A stretch of DNA of 64,000 nucleotides, taken from positions 1 through 64,000 of the forward strand of contig JAPYKE020000568.1 in assembly GCA_028554795.2 (NCBI GenBank), written 5' to 3'. Position 1 is the stretch's first letter. Each line of letters opens with the position of its first letter. Positions 1-12,779 of the stretch are shown in pieces. The notes beneath the pieces were generated by a model. That model did no database searches. It was not told the origin of the DNA and was given only the letters and a program-made list of their open reading frames with translations. The translations under genes and the position numbers were made by a program. The stretch is from Sinohyriopsis cumingii. Lineage: Eukaryota; Mollusca; Bivalvia; Unionida; Unionidae.

Positions 1-654
1 TAAACTTTAAAGACAATTGACACGCCTCTATCTACTCATTTGTATAGAAACATCTTAAGAACTGAAAATTTACTATCAAAGTTTGCAAGACCACTGCCAT
101 AGAAATGCAGTCATCGCTTAGCTAAATGACACAACTTGGTACTCAATGGAGATTTATTGCAAGATAAATATATATTTACCGAGAACTGTTGTAGTACCAG
201 GTTGGAAACCTATGCACAATATACACGAACCGGCATAGAGATAAGTGATATGGTCTAACATTCGTTGTGGAATGACCATCAGTATTAATGGAAAGATCAA
301 GGGTGATCCCTTCTTTGACATCCCTCGACCCGGTGATTAGTTGAGAAAAAATGTTTTGCTAGGCTATAAATGTTTTCCTTGATGGCTGGGGAACAAATTA
401 TTCAGCAGTGCTAGCATCTGGTCAAACAGTGGACCTTTCTTATTTCTTATCTAAACGTGACTCTCAAAATTTATTTAAACTATTTTCGGTTGTTAAGTGC
501 ATTTTTCCCCTTAAAGTTCGATGTTTGAAAATGGTCGGTCTCTAGAAACAGTTAGGTAATATTAACTAGATATGATTGGTAAAGTTACGGTAACTAAGTT
601 ACATAATTTTATTAAAAAATTAAAGATGCAAATCACACAACACAGAATAATAAA

Positions 655-770
655 TGTATATGTGCACTGATTACGAGGCCAATTAAACCCCCTCTGTATC
701 TGATTAACATTGACAGTTGGTCAATAAGGTCTTTAAGCTTCAATTGCCAATCACCATGATAGGTAACGCT
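655..770 (-). other. Strongly conserved ~100-nt patch of block X, copy A
   Basis: Read on the - strand this gives a short open stretch beginning around GDWQLKLKDLIDQL, also present at 11341-11450 (+), 33008-33120 (+) and 50390-50500 (-). In this copy the frame closes with TGA at about residue 55, whereas it stays open for 72 codons at 32988 and 50513. The four copies differ here by only one or a few bases per 100, clearly less than the flanking block. No family is recognised. Confidence 0.4.
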
Positions 771-2034
771 GATATGTAACATTCATTTGGTAAGAAAGAT
801 ATGATTTCAATAAATGTATAACAGGAACAATATTCACTCCGCATGATACACTAGTATCGATGTATTTCATGAAAATGACCTGGTGTATGCACGTAGTGAA
901 AATTGGACAATGGAATCTTTGGAATAGACACAAACAGCAAAGTGTTACAGATGTTTGTCGAACCTGAATCACTGAACATATTTCATAAGGTTTCAAGGAG
1001 ACATGAAAACGAAAGAGTCAAATGCACATATTCATGAATTGCCTGTGTCCTAAGTATTAACAGAACAATTAAATCAGATATACTCAGATTGTCAGCAGTT
1101 GTAGGGCCAGTAATGTGTGACCGTAGTTATGCTCATTGTTGTTGTAAATATAATAATTTACAGAAACTTTGTATACATCAGTTTGTCATATAGGCTTTCT
1201 CTTTTTTCACTCCTCGAGTGATGGTTATAAAGAAAAATTAACAACATTATCCTCATACATCAAGACAACTATGGACGAACTGAACAACTGATGAACATGG
1301 TGCTTAACTAATTTAAAGAATACAGACAAATGCTGAAGATTATAGAGAGATTAATTATACATTTTGAAATACTAATATAAATAAATATACAAACATTCAA
1401 ACTGTTCCAACAACAGAGATTAATTCTATAGATTATGCTAACTATTTAATCAAGAGTTTGTGGAAACCATTTAGATATTTACTGATGAGAAAAACATATA
1501 TATCCGACTTTGAATCGTCTATCTTTCTTGGTGATAGTCAACATAGACAATCGGACAGTGTAGAGTTCTCTGCATTGATAGATGCAAGTCTGTATTACCA
1601 TAGTTAGACTGTCTGCGATAGAAAGCATTATTATTTCCCCGCATCAGGTCCCTGATACAGATATGGATGTGTGACTGGTACCTTTTCTAGAACAGTTTCT
1701 TTTTTAATCGTTTCCTTCATTTGCATAAATAAAGGTGCGTGCATTACGAAAAGAACTTGCTACGATGACGTAAATTAGGCTGATCTGCTAACGGAGATGA
1801 ATACTTTTCCAAAACTGTATTAGATCTTGCTTGAAGGTAGATACCACTCACGCCACATAATATGGCTAACCTTGAATGCATCTTAATGCATGGAAACAGT
1901 GATTTGTGCTTATTTGCCAATTAAATTCCTATGCTAAATAAACGTTCAAAGAATCGAGATTATTTCTTTAGATCATGTTAATTAACTTAATTGAAGAGTG
2001 TGTTAAAATGATTGAGCTATTTTCTTAAACTTGT

Positions 2035-2500
2035 CTTCGACCATGGCAAAAAGCAATATATCAACAAAGAAAAGTGGGTTAGATACAGATGTAAGGTGCA
2101 TTTGAGTACAAACAATGTGACAGAAAAGACGAATATCTGATTTAAAAATTCTGAAGTATGACACAAAAACATCAGCTAAACTTTCATACTATGTGCTTTG
2201 TTTAACGATTTGGCGTATGCAGACAATATGGAAAAGACAATAGCGATTTTTAGATTTAACCGATAACATACATAGGTTTTAGAAAAGAGTCAAGTTTTGC
2301 TTAACATTACTCATGTTATGCTGACAAAGCTGTAAAGAAGATGACTTGGGATAAACTTCTTTCCAATGCATGCAATGTCTGTTTCAAAGAAGGGAACATG
2401 CACGTTTATCAGATGACAGAAATACGAATACACAAACAAAATGCAACAATTATTATCTAAAATCTGATAATGTTTTTTACGTTTTGAAACTGTCTCTTGA
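2035..2500 (+). pseudogene. Decayed unknown ORF fragment, copy A
   Basis: This is the counterpart of the 122-codon open frame at 51777-52145. It starts at the same 'accatggcaaaaagcaat' and keeps the DLTDNI and MLTKL stretches, but frameshifts and stops break it here. Further copies lie reversed at 9250-9575 and 31380-31700, with a more diverged one at 54130-54490. The protein family is not recognised. It is probably a piece of an old mobile element carried inside the duplicated block. Confidence 0.4.
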
Positions 2501-2945
2501 GTTCCTAAAATATTTGCTTTTAAATTTCGTATAATTAAACAATGCATTTTAAGAAAAAACATCACGATTCATTGTCTTCAGAAGAATCAGAAAATGGAAT
2601 CTGTTTATTGCCCAACGGTTTGTATATTATATTGTTATTCTTGTTTTTGGGGGTTTATCGCCAGTTTGTAGTACATGAGAGGCTCTAAATCGCGGCCACA
2701 CACATTGAAAACAGCATGGCTTTTAAAGTGTTGGCATAAAGCAATTTGAAATACCAATACTATTGGTGTATGAAATTGTGATCCGCCCATGGCGCAATAA
2801 TACGCATATATGTAAACAATTTTTCAAGCCTATAAATCAATGATGAATTTCCACTCACTAATCATTAATGACGTATGAAAATAACGATAAAAAGTAAAAA
2901 CAGTCCCTTTTTTCTAAACAAAATTAACATGGTAATCAATTTTAC

Positions 2946-4064
2946 ATAAAAATTACAGAAGGCTGATAACTATTTACTGTTTGGAAAAGAAGTAAACGAA
3001 TTAAAATAAGTGTAGTTAACACCTTCTCAAAAGTCAGCACGTCAGAGGGAGTTTAAATGCATGTCGCCGTCTTCATGATGACTAGATGATTATTGCTAAG
3101 CAAATGGATAAGCCAGTGTTCTCAAATCACTTAGTTTAAGAAGAAAATATTATTCCATAAAGTCTAGCTTTCATTACAGTACATGTTGATCTGGTAGCAT
3201 ATCTAGGCGTAGAAAAGTAAATTTAATAACGGTTCCAAAAGCAAATCAGATGAACCCTTTAGAAGATTTAAATTAAAATATGTGCATATGATTTTAAGGC
3301 AGAAACAAAATAAAAATGAACTGTTAAACGAATGGAACTCAATGTCCTTAAATTCCCGTTTTAGTCTGCCTAATATTTAAACTTTAGTTTTGATATATTG
3401 TTATATAATGAGTCAAACGCAGATTTCCCAAAGGCAACTTTAGTTCCAGTGAATCTGCATTGGGCAAACTGACTAATGACATGTGTGTTGCTTTGGTGTC
3501 AACATAAATTTTTAGAGATGACATTCTTTTTTTTCACTACCTAGACCTGATGCATATTTCTGCTATAATGCTTTTTCAAATTACCCAACTGGATGGTAAT
3601 TTTTTACTGGATTAATAAAAGAGGTTACAAAGTTGCAAAACAGTGCCTGAGGTTTTGTTTTTGGCAAAATAACTTAAACTTATATTTTCATAATATTTGA
3701 ATATTTAAGCTCTTGTATCTGTCTGTCTATAGTTTTAATTGCAGATAAATTAGTTCCAAAGCATTTAAACAAATGTCTTCTCATGTTTTTGCAGGACAGG
3801 CGCAATAAGAAAAAAATATTCAGGTTCTCAGGTTGATGGTAGTCTTTGATTGTGTGTAATTAGTCCTCACAATGACGTCCTCACAATGATGGTAAACTAA
3901 GAGTAGTCCTCATAATGTTTAAAGAAGTATACGGCAAAAATGAAGTGATACAGATATTGCTTGGCTTACAGTTAAGCTTACTTTCAAATTTTTAACATAT
4001 GCTTTCATTCCTTCTTATGGTCCTCGAAATGTAGTCATATGTCAAGGTCCTCACAAGTATATGA
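2946..4064. other. Unpartnered intergenic stretch
   Basis: I found no counterpart of this ~1.1 kb elsewhere in the window, and no ORF, RNA gene or repeat of note. It separates copy A of block X from the oppositely oriented block that begins at the (TG)n array, so it forms part of the spacer of a local inverted repeat. Confidence 0.5.
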
Positions 4065-4075
4065 ATACACGTATA

Positions 4076-4078
<3 letters not shown>

Positions 4079-4114
<36 letters not shown>
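4079..4114 (+). repeat. (TG)n microsatellite
   Basis: Eighteen TG units lie directly before 'ttgtgatatctta'. The same array/flank junction recurs at 28122-28180 and, reversed, near 56031-56069, so it marks one end of block X. Confidence 0.95.
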
Positions 4115-4115
<1 letters not shown>

Positions 4116-5011
4116 GTGATATCTTACTACGATATCTCGGGTTCTTCGGTATCGCGGTGTTCCAAGTTTTCGTTATATTTTACATAGCGCCAGCTATCGT
4201 GTACTTATATATACTAGATGACCATCATCCGTTACTAGTTCAGCATGACGAGCTGATTTCCGGAAAAAGTCGGAATTAGTCACGAGTACACTTTTTTAAA
4301 AAAAATACACCTATACATATAGCTCTTTCTAAATAATGGCTGTTCCCCATGTTCTCCAATAGAATCTATATCCTCTTAAGATTGTTATTACTGTAATAAG
4401 CCAGTCAAAGGTTTGCCATCTGGGAATGTCAACAAACGTTAAGCAAGAGTCAGATCATATGATTACCGTATTGCTCAAGAACCAAGAGATCGAATTTATA
4501 GAAGCAATACTAGTCGAAATGTGATGTATGGACGGCTGATGTTTATTGGTGGCTTTGCAATTATTATGTGTTGACTTTAAACCTTGTTTTTACACCATAT
4601 ATTACTTTTCACTGGAACATAGCCGACATGTACTTTCATGTTCATGCTGGAGGTCCATTACTATTAAGAATCACGGCGCTAGTACAACTTCACAGGTGGT
4701 TATAGATACATTTCTTTAATAATCTCCGATAATATTTTGGTGGACGGCACGAGTGTCAGAATGAGTGCCATGAAAGAAGAGTACATTTTAAAGTTGATTT
4801 ACACGTTGTGCAACATAGACATCAAGTTCCCAAAATTAGTACAAGTATATGTCATCGCAAAAGTATTCTTGCTATAGTACCGCGATATCAGAGTAACTAT
4901 TCCTGAATAACTCTACGATTCTACACGTCGTCTGTCTGTGGACCGTTACCCGCAGTCATCTGATTGAAATTAGAAACTGCATGCATTTTACCATAGAGCA
5001 AAGTGCAACTA

Positions 5012-5012
5012 T

Positions 5013-5099
<87 letters not shown>
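5012..5099. repeat. Compound (AC)n(AT)n(AC)n microsatellite
   Basis: About 17 AC units run into about 22 AT units and end with a short AC run. The reverse-complement counterpart near 55150 has no such array, so it expanded in this copy only. Confidence 0.95.
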
Positions 5100-6770
5100 A
5101 ATTAATCTAGAGCATATGATGAAGATATTTTGAGCATTACATGCAATGTGTATCATAATGAATATCATGTACGAAATATTTGGCAAACAGAGTGCATTGT
5201 CTGCTTTCTCGAAAGACAATGCAATGAATCATGTTTGTATGTTTCATTTTCTTGTATTACCAGGTTTGAATAAAAGAAATTAACAGCAAATATTTCAGTA
5301 ACTCAACAGAAAGTATCAAAGCGAAACGAGCACAGTCAGATGTTATATAATAAATATTGTCTAACGTTTGTGCATTGGTATTTATGCCATTTGGTAAACA
5401 AACTCGTATGTTTGCCTAATGTCTTGATAAATGATCACATGACTACTGGTAATTACGAAGCTTTTATTCTTACATCTTTGATTTTTTCTTTTCTATCCAA
5501 CAACGATTATTACACAGTCTAGGCTCTATCATGCTGTGTAAATTGGAAACTAAATGCATTTAGCAAGGACAAGCCAAAGGTAGACAACTCAGGATGGCTT
5601 GATATAACGGCTTACATCAGCAAAGTAAGTGTTGTTTGAAGCCGCGTGTAATACATTTAACGGCACATCATTATAAGTCTGACTAAATTCTGCAAAACGA
5701 AACTAGAGTTCCAAAAAGAAGCCTTCTTTTCATTATTATCGCAGTCATCTTCTTAATAGTTTTGTCAGCATACCTTGAAAAACTTTAATCGAATTTGACT
5801 CTTTTCCAAATACTTGTGTTATCGGAGTAATCTAAACATCGCTATTGTTTTCTCTATATTGCCTATGTACGCTTAATGGTTAAAAAAGATTCAAATATTT
5901 TGAAATTTCAGCGAATGCATTTGTTTCAACCGCGAGCATTTTTAAATCAGATATCCGTCTTTTCTGACACATTGTTTCAACTCAAAAACACCTTACATCT
6001 GTATTTAGCACGTGCTACTGTACTGTGAGATGCAGTTATCTTCTATGCAAACTTGTATAAGATTTTTCGCTTCATGATATATCGGTTTCTCAGATGGTCG
6101 AAAGTACGATTACGAACTGTTTGAATCATTTTAACACACTCTTCAGTTAAAATAATTAACATCATCTACAGAAATAATTTGGATGTTTTTGAACGCTTTA
6201 TTAGCATAATATTTCAAAATATGGTATTATGTTCTCTATATTTGACAGCATTGTTTTCTTGTTGTTTTCCTTACAAATAAGGAAACAGCAACATCTTCCT
6301 GTTGTAAGATGTGTCCATGGCTATGTTTTTGTAGGTGGTGTGAGTCGTATCTACACACAGGCAAGATTTAATACAGTATTAGCAAAAACGTTCATCTTCG
6401 TTAACAGCTCGTCTTAATTTACGGGAATAAGTGAAAGATAAAAATAAAGAGATTGAGTCAGAAACACAACTACTCATTTTATTTTTCAGGGATGAGTTGC
6501 AGGGAAATAATTATGCTTACGATATCACATTGTCTAACTGCAGTCAACAAACCACGGATATAATACTTAAGAGAGTTTTACTATGTCCGAATGATTGTGT
6601 AAACTAATAACGAGGAAGATAGTTACGTTGAATCACTTGCTCGCCCTATATAATTTATTGCAGTAATAATATCGGACTACATCATATCTTCTCGAGTTTA
6701 TGGTAGTTTCTTATCTATAGAATGGAACGTTTGAAACAATTAGAACATATGCTTTTAAAATACTAACGTG

Positions 6771-6772
<2 letters not shown>

Positions 6773-6856
<84 letters not shown>
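6773..6856. repeat. (AT)n microsatellite
   Basis: A pure AT run of about 84 bases, followed by 'cggtctgaatcttgatt'. The same flank follows AT arrays at 29169 and, reversed, at 53350, so this array predates the duplication of block X. Confidence 0.95.
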
Positions 6857-6860
<4 letters not shown>

Positions 6861-7529
6861 CTGAATCTTGATTATTATCATGAAAGTTGCTTCTTATGGA
6901 ACAAATTTACAATGAAATGACACCATGTTTTCAGAATAATCATCTACATTAATGTCAAAAACAGACAGAACTGGACAATCCCATCCCATATAGCTCCTTA
7001 TTACACAAAACCTATTCAAAGCACAAGGTTATTAAATGATTTTGATTGTTTCTCACTCCTACGTTACATTAAATGCAAACATAACGTATAGTGATTTTTC
7101 TTGCATAAAATCTTTCAAAGCATGATGCTTTATGTCTCCTCCAAAACATTAATACAGGAAAAAAAATCAAGTGTTAGTTTTCCTGTTGTCTTCATGAAGA
7201 AATGATATCGTGACTACTGGCAATCATGAGACTTTGATGTTTGTTGATACGATTCTTTCCGATGGCTTAAAATAACAGTAACTAAACAGTACAGGTTCTA
7301 TCGTGCTGTTGAAATCTGAGCTAAGTGCCTTATCCAAGGTCTCCCTCAGGCGCACAACTCGGGATGGAATAATATAGACGATTACATCATTATAGTAAAT
7401 GGTTCTGTGAAGCAGCGTGCAATTAGTTTAAAGGCAAATCATCATAAGTCTGACTATATTCTGGAAACTGAAACTAGAGTTCCAAAAAGAAGCCTTTTTC
7501 ATTATTATGTAACGCACACACAAGAGGAC

Positions 7530-7531
<2 letters not shown>

Positions 7532-7616
<85 letters not shown>
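7532..7616. repeat. (AT)n microsatellite
   Basis: An AT run of about 85 bases follows 'caagaggacatt'. At the homologous site near 29815 the sequence is only 'ggacactttatatttatat', so the long array is particular to this copy. Confidence 0.95.
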
Positions 7617-7620
<4 letters not shown>

Positions 7621-8177
7621 ACGAGGCTTGCGGAGTTTCCTCTTAATTAAAAGGCTATACCACGAGCGGTATAGCATTGATACAGTGTACATACGATACA
7701 TATATTTTATTTATGTCACATACAAATACACATATTTGCCATTTGAGCGGATTTATATGCTCCGGCAACTGTGTATTGACTAAGAGAATTAACTCCGCAC
7801 ATTCCTGCCGAGTGTGTCCGCCACAAAATTTAGTTCTATACATTTACTTGTTGTTGAGAATCACCTTTGCAAATTGATAAGATAATGCTTTTTTTCTGAG
7901 TGTCTGTCTTTATTCACATTGATTAAACCAATATAAGACACACTTATGACTTAAACATGAAAGATGTTTTTGATGTAGAAAGCAGAGCACTGCATCACGG
8001 TTAGGTTTTTGTACACTGAACGATTAGCAATTCACGAACTGGTGTATGGAAATTAGTGTGAATAGAATCTAAGCGAAACGACGAAACCAACAAGAGTAAT
8101 TACAAAATTTAACATATTTGTGGTTGCTCTAAGTCGTAATTCTGCTTTAATTAACATTACTACCGACCATTCAGTTC

Positions 8178-8178
8178 A

Positions 8179-8212
<34 letters not shown>
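8178..8212. repeat. (TC)n microsatellite
   Basis: An imperfect TC run of about 34 bases. The homologous site at 30255-30275 has a shorter run. Confidence 0.9.
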
Positions 8213-9249
8213 CTTTCATTTTGTACGGTTTGGCTTAACTTTACCATCATTCATAGGTCCAGGGACATCGTCGTAAGACACGAGCGAAACTCCCCTATGC
8301 TCATATTCTCATGGATTTTCGACCATATCTAGAGAGAAAGTAGCCTTTTGGACATTTTCATATTTAAGTAATAATAATCGATTTTAAGAACATTATAATA
8401 GGTTTGAAAAGCAACAACAACAACAACACCAACAAAGTATTCAATACGTTACGGTACGTGTGTCTCGTAGCTGGGAAATTTAAAGTATTGCGTCGACAGG
8501 TTATGGCAAATTTGCATCATTGATATTCTGAACAATGTATACAGATCCCAAGGAAAGTGTAAACATACCGTTTGTTAGGACGAACGATATCCTTGTAGGT
8601 TGTTTGGTGCAAGTTCAGTTTTAACGGGTTCATCCAGCCCAAATTGCTTTTCTCTCTCATTTCAGATTTCTGCCTTTTGTGTTTGTTATGCATGATAGAA
8701 GAGAGAGGAACGGAAATAAGAAAGAATTACGTTGAAATTGATTACCATGTTAAATTTGTTTAGAAAACGGGGACTGTTTATACTTTTTAACGTTATTTTC
8801 ATACGTCATTAATGATTAATGAGTGGAAATTCATCACTGATTTATAGGCCTGAAAAAAGCTTTATATATATTCGTATTATTGCGCCATGGGCGGATCACA
8901 ATTTGATACACCAATAGTATTGGTATTTCAAATTGCTTCATGCCAACACTTTAAAAGCCATGTTGTTTTTAATACGTGTGGCCGCGATTAGAGCCTCTCA
9001 TGTACTACAAACTGGCGATAAACCCCACAAAGAACAAGAATAACAATACAATATACAAACCGTTGGGCAATAAACAGATTCCATTTTCTGATTCTTCTGA
9101 GGACAATGAGACAGTTTCAAAACGTAAAAAACATTATCAGATTTTAGATAATAATTGTTTTGTTTGTGTATCCATATTTCTGTCATCTGATAAATGTGCA
9201 TGTTCCCTTCTTTGAAACAGTCATTGCATGCATTGGAAAGAGGTTTATC

Positions 9250-9575
9250 CCAAGTCATCTTCTTGACAGCTTTGTCAGCATAACTTGAATAATGTTAAGC
9301 AAAACTTGACTCTTTTCTAAAGACCTATGTATGTTATCAGTTAAATCTAAAAATCGCTATTGTATTTTCCATATTGTCTGCATACGCCAAATCGTTAAAC
9401 AAAATCACATAGTTTGAAAGTTTAGCTGATGTTTTTGTGTCATACTTCAGAATTTTTAAATCAGATATTCATCTTTTCTGTCACATTGTTTCTACTCAAA
9501 TGCACCTTACATCTGTATTTAGCCCACTTTTCTTTGTTGATATATTGCTTTTTGCCATGGTCGAAGACAAGTTTA
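9250..9575 (-). pseudogene. Decayed unknown ORF fragment, copy B
   Basis: On the - strand this is the counterpart of the frame at 51777-52145, cut at its 5' end by the LINE that begins near 9579. Matching elements include the AKYRCKVHLSRNNV stretch and the DKPLSNACN tail just downstream. It is broken by stops. The family is not recognised. Confidence 0.4.
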
Positions 9576-9578
9576 AGA

Positions 9579-10531
9579 AAAGTCATGTGAACTTGATCCA
9601 ATTCCAACATCACTGCTGCTTGAGTGCTTAGATCCAGTATTGCCTTCATTAACTGATGTTATTAATACCTCTCTCTCATCCGGGGAATTCCCATCATTTT
9701 TCAAAACTGCCATTGTAAAGCCTCTGCTGAAGAAACCAACACTAGACCATAACAATTTAAAGAACTACCGCCCAGTTTCTAATCCCCCATTCATATCAAA
9801 AATCTTAGAAAATGTTCTTCTATCCCAGCTTGTATCTCATCTAAATACAAACAGTCTTTTTTAGCAATGTACAATCTGCATATCGCCCTTACCACAGTAC
9901 TGAAACTACTCTTCTGAAAGTAGTTAATGACATTCTCTCTGCTTTGGATAGTGGAAAGATAACAGTCCTCACCCTGCTTGATTTATCTGCAGCATTTGAC
10001 ACAATACACCATGATATATTACTTCACCGTCTCCAGCATGTATTTGGCATTCATGATACAACCTTACTGTGGTTCAAGTCCTACTTGGTCAACAGGACAC
10101 AAATTGTGTCTTCAAATGGAATACACTCCAGCCCAGTTGATCTATGTTGTGGTGTTCCACAGGGGTCTGTTATTGGACCTGTTCTCTTCATTCTATACAC
10201 TCAGCCGCTCTCAAGTGTCATAGATCATCATCCAGTGTCTCACCAATTGTACCCTGATGACACCCAAATATACAAATCTAGCCACCCAACTGAAGTTGAT
10301 GCTACCATCCAAGGTGTAGACAGGTGCATTTCTGATGTGAAATCAAGGATGACATGTAACAAGCTGCAGATGAATGATGATAAAACTGAGGCCATTCTGA
10401 TCACAACACAAAGACTTTCTCATTCACATCCTTTACCTCAAACAATAAATATCAGCAACACCAACATTAAATTCACACAATCAGTACGAAACCTAGGTGT
10501 TGCTCTGGACAGTACTCTCACATTGCACTAA
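9579..10531 (+). pseudogene. Reverse transcriptase of CR1/L2-type LINE (broken)
   Basis: RT signatures appear in order: a LLKKPTLDHNNLKNYRPVS region at ~9725-9780, LLDLSAAFDTIHHDIL (motif A, catalytic Asp) near 9977, GVPQGSVIGPVLF (motif B) near 10150, and YPDDTQIY near 10245, where the usual YADD has a Pro. A stop at 9862-9864 and a change of frame separate the N-terminal part from the 195-codon frame starting at 9944. After TAA at 10529 the C-terminal region continues in pieces up to about 11100. The endonuclease part is absent through 5' truncation. The element is dead. Confidence 0.85.
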
Positions 10532-11274
10532 CATGTTATGAACATATGCAAGGCTGCATATCTTGAGGTGAGACGCATCAGCTCAATTCGCAAATAACTT
10601 TCAGTTGATGCCACTAAAACACTTGTGTGTTCATTAGTACTTTCAAGACTAGACTATTGTAACTCAATTCTGTCTGGTTCATCTCAATATCTACTCCAGA
10701 AACTTCAAAAAGTTCAAAAACACAGCTGCTCGGATCATACTTAGAGTACCACGATCAGAGCACACCTCCCCGCTGCTCTGTACCCTACACTGGTTATCCA
10801 TTCGATTCAGAATCAAACACAAAATTTGTTCTCTGTGTTACGTTTCTCTGTCGGACTCTAGTCCAACATACCTATCCGACCTCACCCATGTGTATAAACC
10901 AGCAAGATACTTACGCTCCTCTTCTGACAATCGTATACTCATTATTGCCACTATGAAAACAAAGTCATATGGACAGTGTTCTTTTGCATAACAGGGCCCA
11001 GCAACGTGGAATGAATTGCCCACTGAACTTAGACACAAAGAGACAGTGATCACATTCAAGAGGGCTCTCAAAACTCACTTATTTCGACTGCAAGAACAAA
11101 CTTAAAGACCTAATAATGTTTCCTACCTTAAATATTCTCAGCATGTTTTTTAATGTTTTCTAATTTCATGTTGTTTGTTTTGTAATCATATCATTATATG
11201 TTTTTTATCTTACAGGTTTTGTCTAATGTTGTAAAGCGCTTAGAGCTTCTAAAGATTAGGCGCTATACAAAGTC

Positions 11275-11275
<1 letters not shown>

Positions 11276-11328
<53 letters not shown>

Positions 11329-11340
11329 ATTATTATTATT
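11276..11340 (+). repeat. (ATT)n tail of the CR1/L2-type LINE
   Basis: About 20 ATT units with one ATA interruption close the LINE. Block X resumes directly after them with 'acctatcttggtgattgg'. Confidence 0.9.
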
Positions 11341-12238
11341 ACCTATCTTGGTGATTGGCAATTGAAGCTTAAAGACGTTATTGACCAACTGTCATTGTTA
11401 ATCAGATACAGAGGGGGTTTAATTGGCCTCGTAATAAGTGCACATATAGAATTATTATTCTGTGTTGTGTGATTTGCACCTTTAATTGTTTGACAAAATT
11501 ATGTAATTTAGTTACCGTAACTTTATCAATCATATCTTGTTAATTTTATCTAACTGTTTCTAGAGATCGACCATTTTGAAACATCGAACTTTAAAGGAAA
11601 AAAAAAATCAAGTTAACAACCGAAAATAGTTTAAATAAATTTTGATAAGAATTAAGAAAAGTCCAATGTTTGTCTCAACTGATCCCCGGGTGAAGGGATG
11701 TCAAAAAAGGGGTTACCCTTGATCTTGTCACTAATACTGATGGTCATTCCCCAAAGAATGTTAAACTATATCACTTATCTCTATGCCGGTTCGTGCATAT
11801 TGTACATGGGTTTCTAAACTGGCATTACAATAGTTCTCGGTACATATATATTTATTTTGCTATGAATCTACATTGAGTACCAAGTTGTGCCATTTTGCTA
11901 AGCGATGAATTTGCATTCCTATGACAGTGGTCTTGCAAACTTTGATAGTAACTTTCCAGTTCTTAAGATGTATCTATACAAATGAGTAGGTAGAGGCATG
12001 TCAATTGTCTTTCAGGCTTATAAGCTCAAAACAGACTTGTATGTTACAAGCAATAACATCGGTTTGGTCGGTAGTTATCTTAGATCAACCCAATAAGGAA
12101 GTAGGAACTGTATATATTGGGATGTTTCAAACAGTGTCACAAAGCATCGAGAGGAGGGAAAGAGGAAACGTGAAAGAATCATTTGTAATTCTGGTAAAGG
12201 CGAAGTTATTATGGTATGTGATACAATGTTGTTTTCAT
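11341..12238 (+). repeat. Block X, copy B continued (proximal part, upstream of gene 1)
   Basis: This matches 33005-33208 plus 36502-37228 directly, and 1-770 and 49450-50500 as reverse complement. It includes the conserved GDWQLKLKD patch at its start. The frame at 12005-12337 is a chance frame running into the AT array. No gene is recognised. Confidence 0.75.
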
Positions 12239-12263
12239 CTATATATATATATATATATATATA

Positions 12264-12319
<56 letters not shown>
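12239..12319. repeat. (AT)n microsatellite
   Basis: An AT run of about 80 bases with one 'ctat' interruption. The homologous site near gene 2 (37231-37360) is a compound AT/GT array, and near gene 3 (49403-49450) it is AC with a short AT run. Confidence 0.95.
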
Positions 12320-12322
<3 letters not shown>

Positions 12323-12711
12323 CCTCAAAAGAATTAATATTTGGATGATTTTACCTTATTCTTTGATATCAAACTTTATTATTATTTTTAGACATTTTTT
12401 AATTTTGCAATTCTGGAAAGGAAGAACCACGTTAACCACATTCCCTGTCAATACTGTATGAATATGGTCGTGTTATTCAGGAATAATTGTATATTCTAGC
12501 TATGCTAAATGACGAACGTTCTGTGTACGTCTAATTCATGCATGTTTTCACTGACTTCTGTTTGTATAGATAAAGGTTACCATCACATTTATTTAGTTAT
12601 TCTCTTTCATAAAAAATTAAGTGTGTGGGTGTCTAAGATAATTACTAATTTTGGTTCATCTCATTAACATGATTGTTTTGTCATTCCCTGACTTCTGTGA
12701 TGATCTCTAGC

Positions 12712-12721
12712 ACTTAAATAG
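12712..12721 (+). promoter_or_regulatory. TATA-like element upstream of gene 1
   Basis: The sequence 'acttaaatag' is preserved exactly at 37761-37770 upstream of gene 2. About 25-35 bases downstream in both copies comes 'cacagtcagcacacagaac', a plausible initiator region. This is inferred from position and conservation only. Confidence 0.35.
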
Positions 12722-12779
12722 CCTCATCACTAGATCACAGTCAGCACACAGAACGACGTTTCGTGCGCCTGAAGCCCTT

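Larger units (their letters stand above)
1..2945 (+). repeat. Segmental duplication block X, copy A (inverted orientation)
   Basis: This stretch has no gene I recognise. It matches 49672-52740 in the same orientation, and it matches 8760-12010 and 30800-37020 as reverse complement, the last split by a LINE. The first 50 bases recur with few changes at 49670, and reversed near 12000 and 37010. Homology stops near 2945, just after a shared motif reading 'taacatggtaatc'. In the other copies this end of X faces the 5' end of a BRICHOS gene, so such a gene is expected to the left of the window on the - strand. Confidence 0.8.
4115..7010 (+). repeat. Segmental duplication block X (distal part), same orientation as 28181
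   Basis: 4115-5030 matches 28181-29065 directly. 5100-6770 matches 55150-53440 as reverse complement and is missing from the 28-kb copy. 6857-7010 matches both. Short frames here are frame fragments without recognisable domains; the one at 4079-4279 is led by the TG array. Confidence 0.75.
6857..9578 (+). repeat. Block X, copy B (direct repeat of 29170-31700)
   Basis: This aligns directly with 29170-31700 with many point changes and differing microsatellites. Reversed matches are at 1-2945 (for 8760 onward) and 50290-53350. It ends abruptly at the 5' end of the CR1/L2-type LINE near 9579. Small frames on both strands, such as 8976-9215 and 8998-9258, are overlapping shadows within this block; I see no supported gene. 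Confidence 0.75.
9579..11340 (+). mobile_element. 5'-truncated CR1/L2-type non-LTR retrotransposon
   Basis: The element starts inside reverse transcriptase and runs to a 3' tail of ATT repeats. Its 3' end ('gtaaagcgcttagagc', then 'gcgctatacaaag', then (ATT)n) is the usual ending of CR1/L2 elements in marine invertebrates. The left flank corresponds to position ~2030 of copy A and the right flank (11341) to position ~770, so about 1.26 kb of block X is missing at the insertion. I see no target-site duplication. The clade is inferred from RT sequence style and tail; a related Jockey-superfamily clade is possible. Confidence 0.85.
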
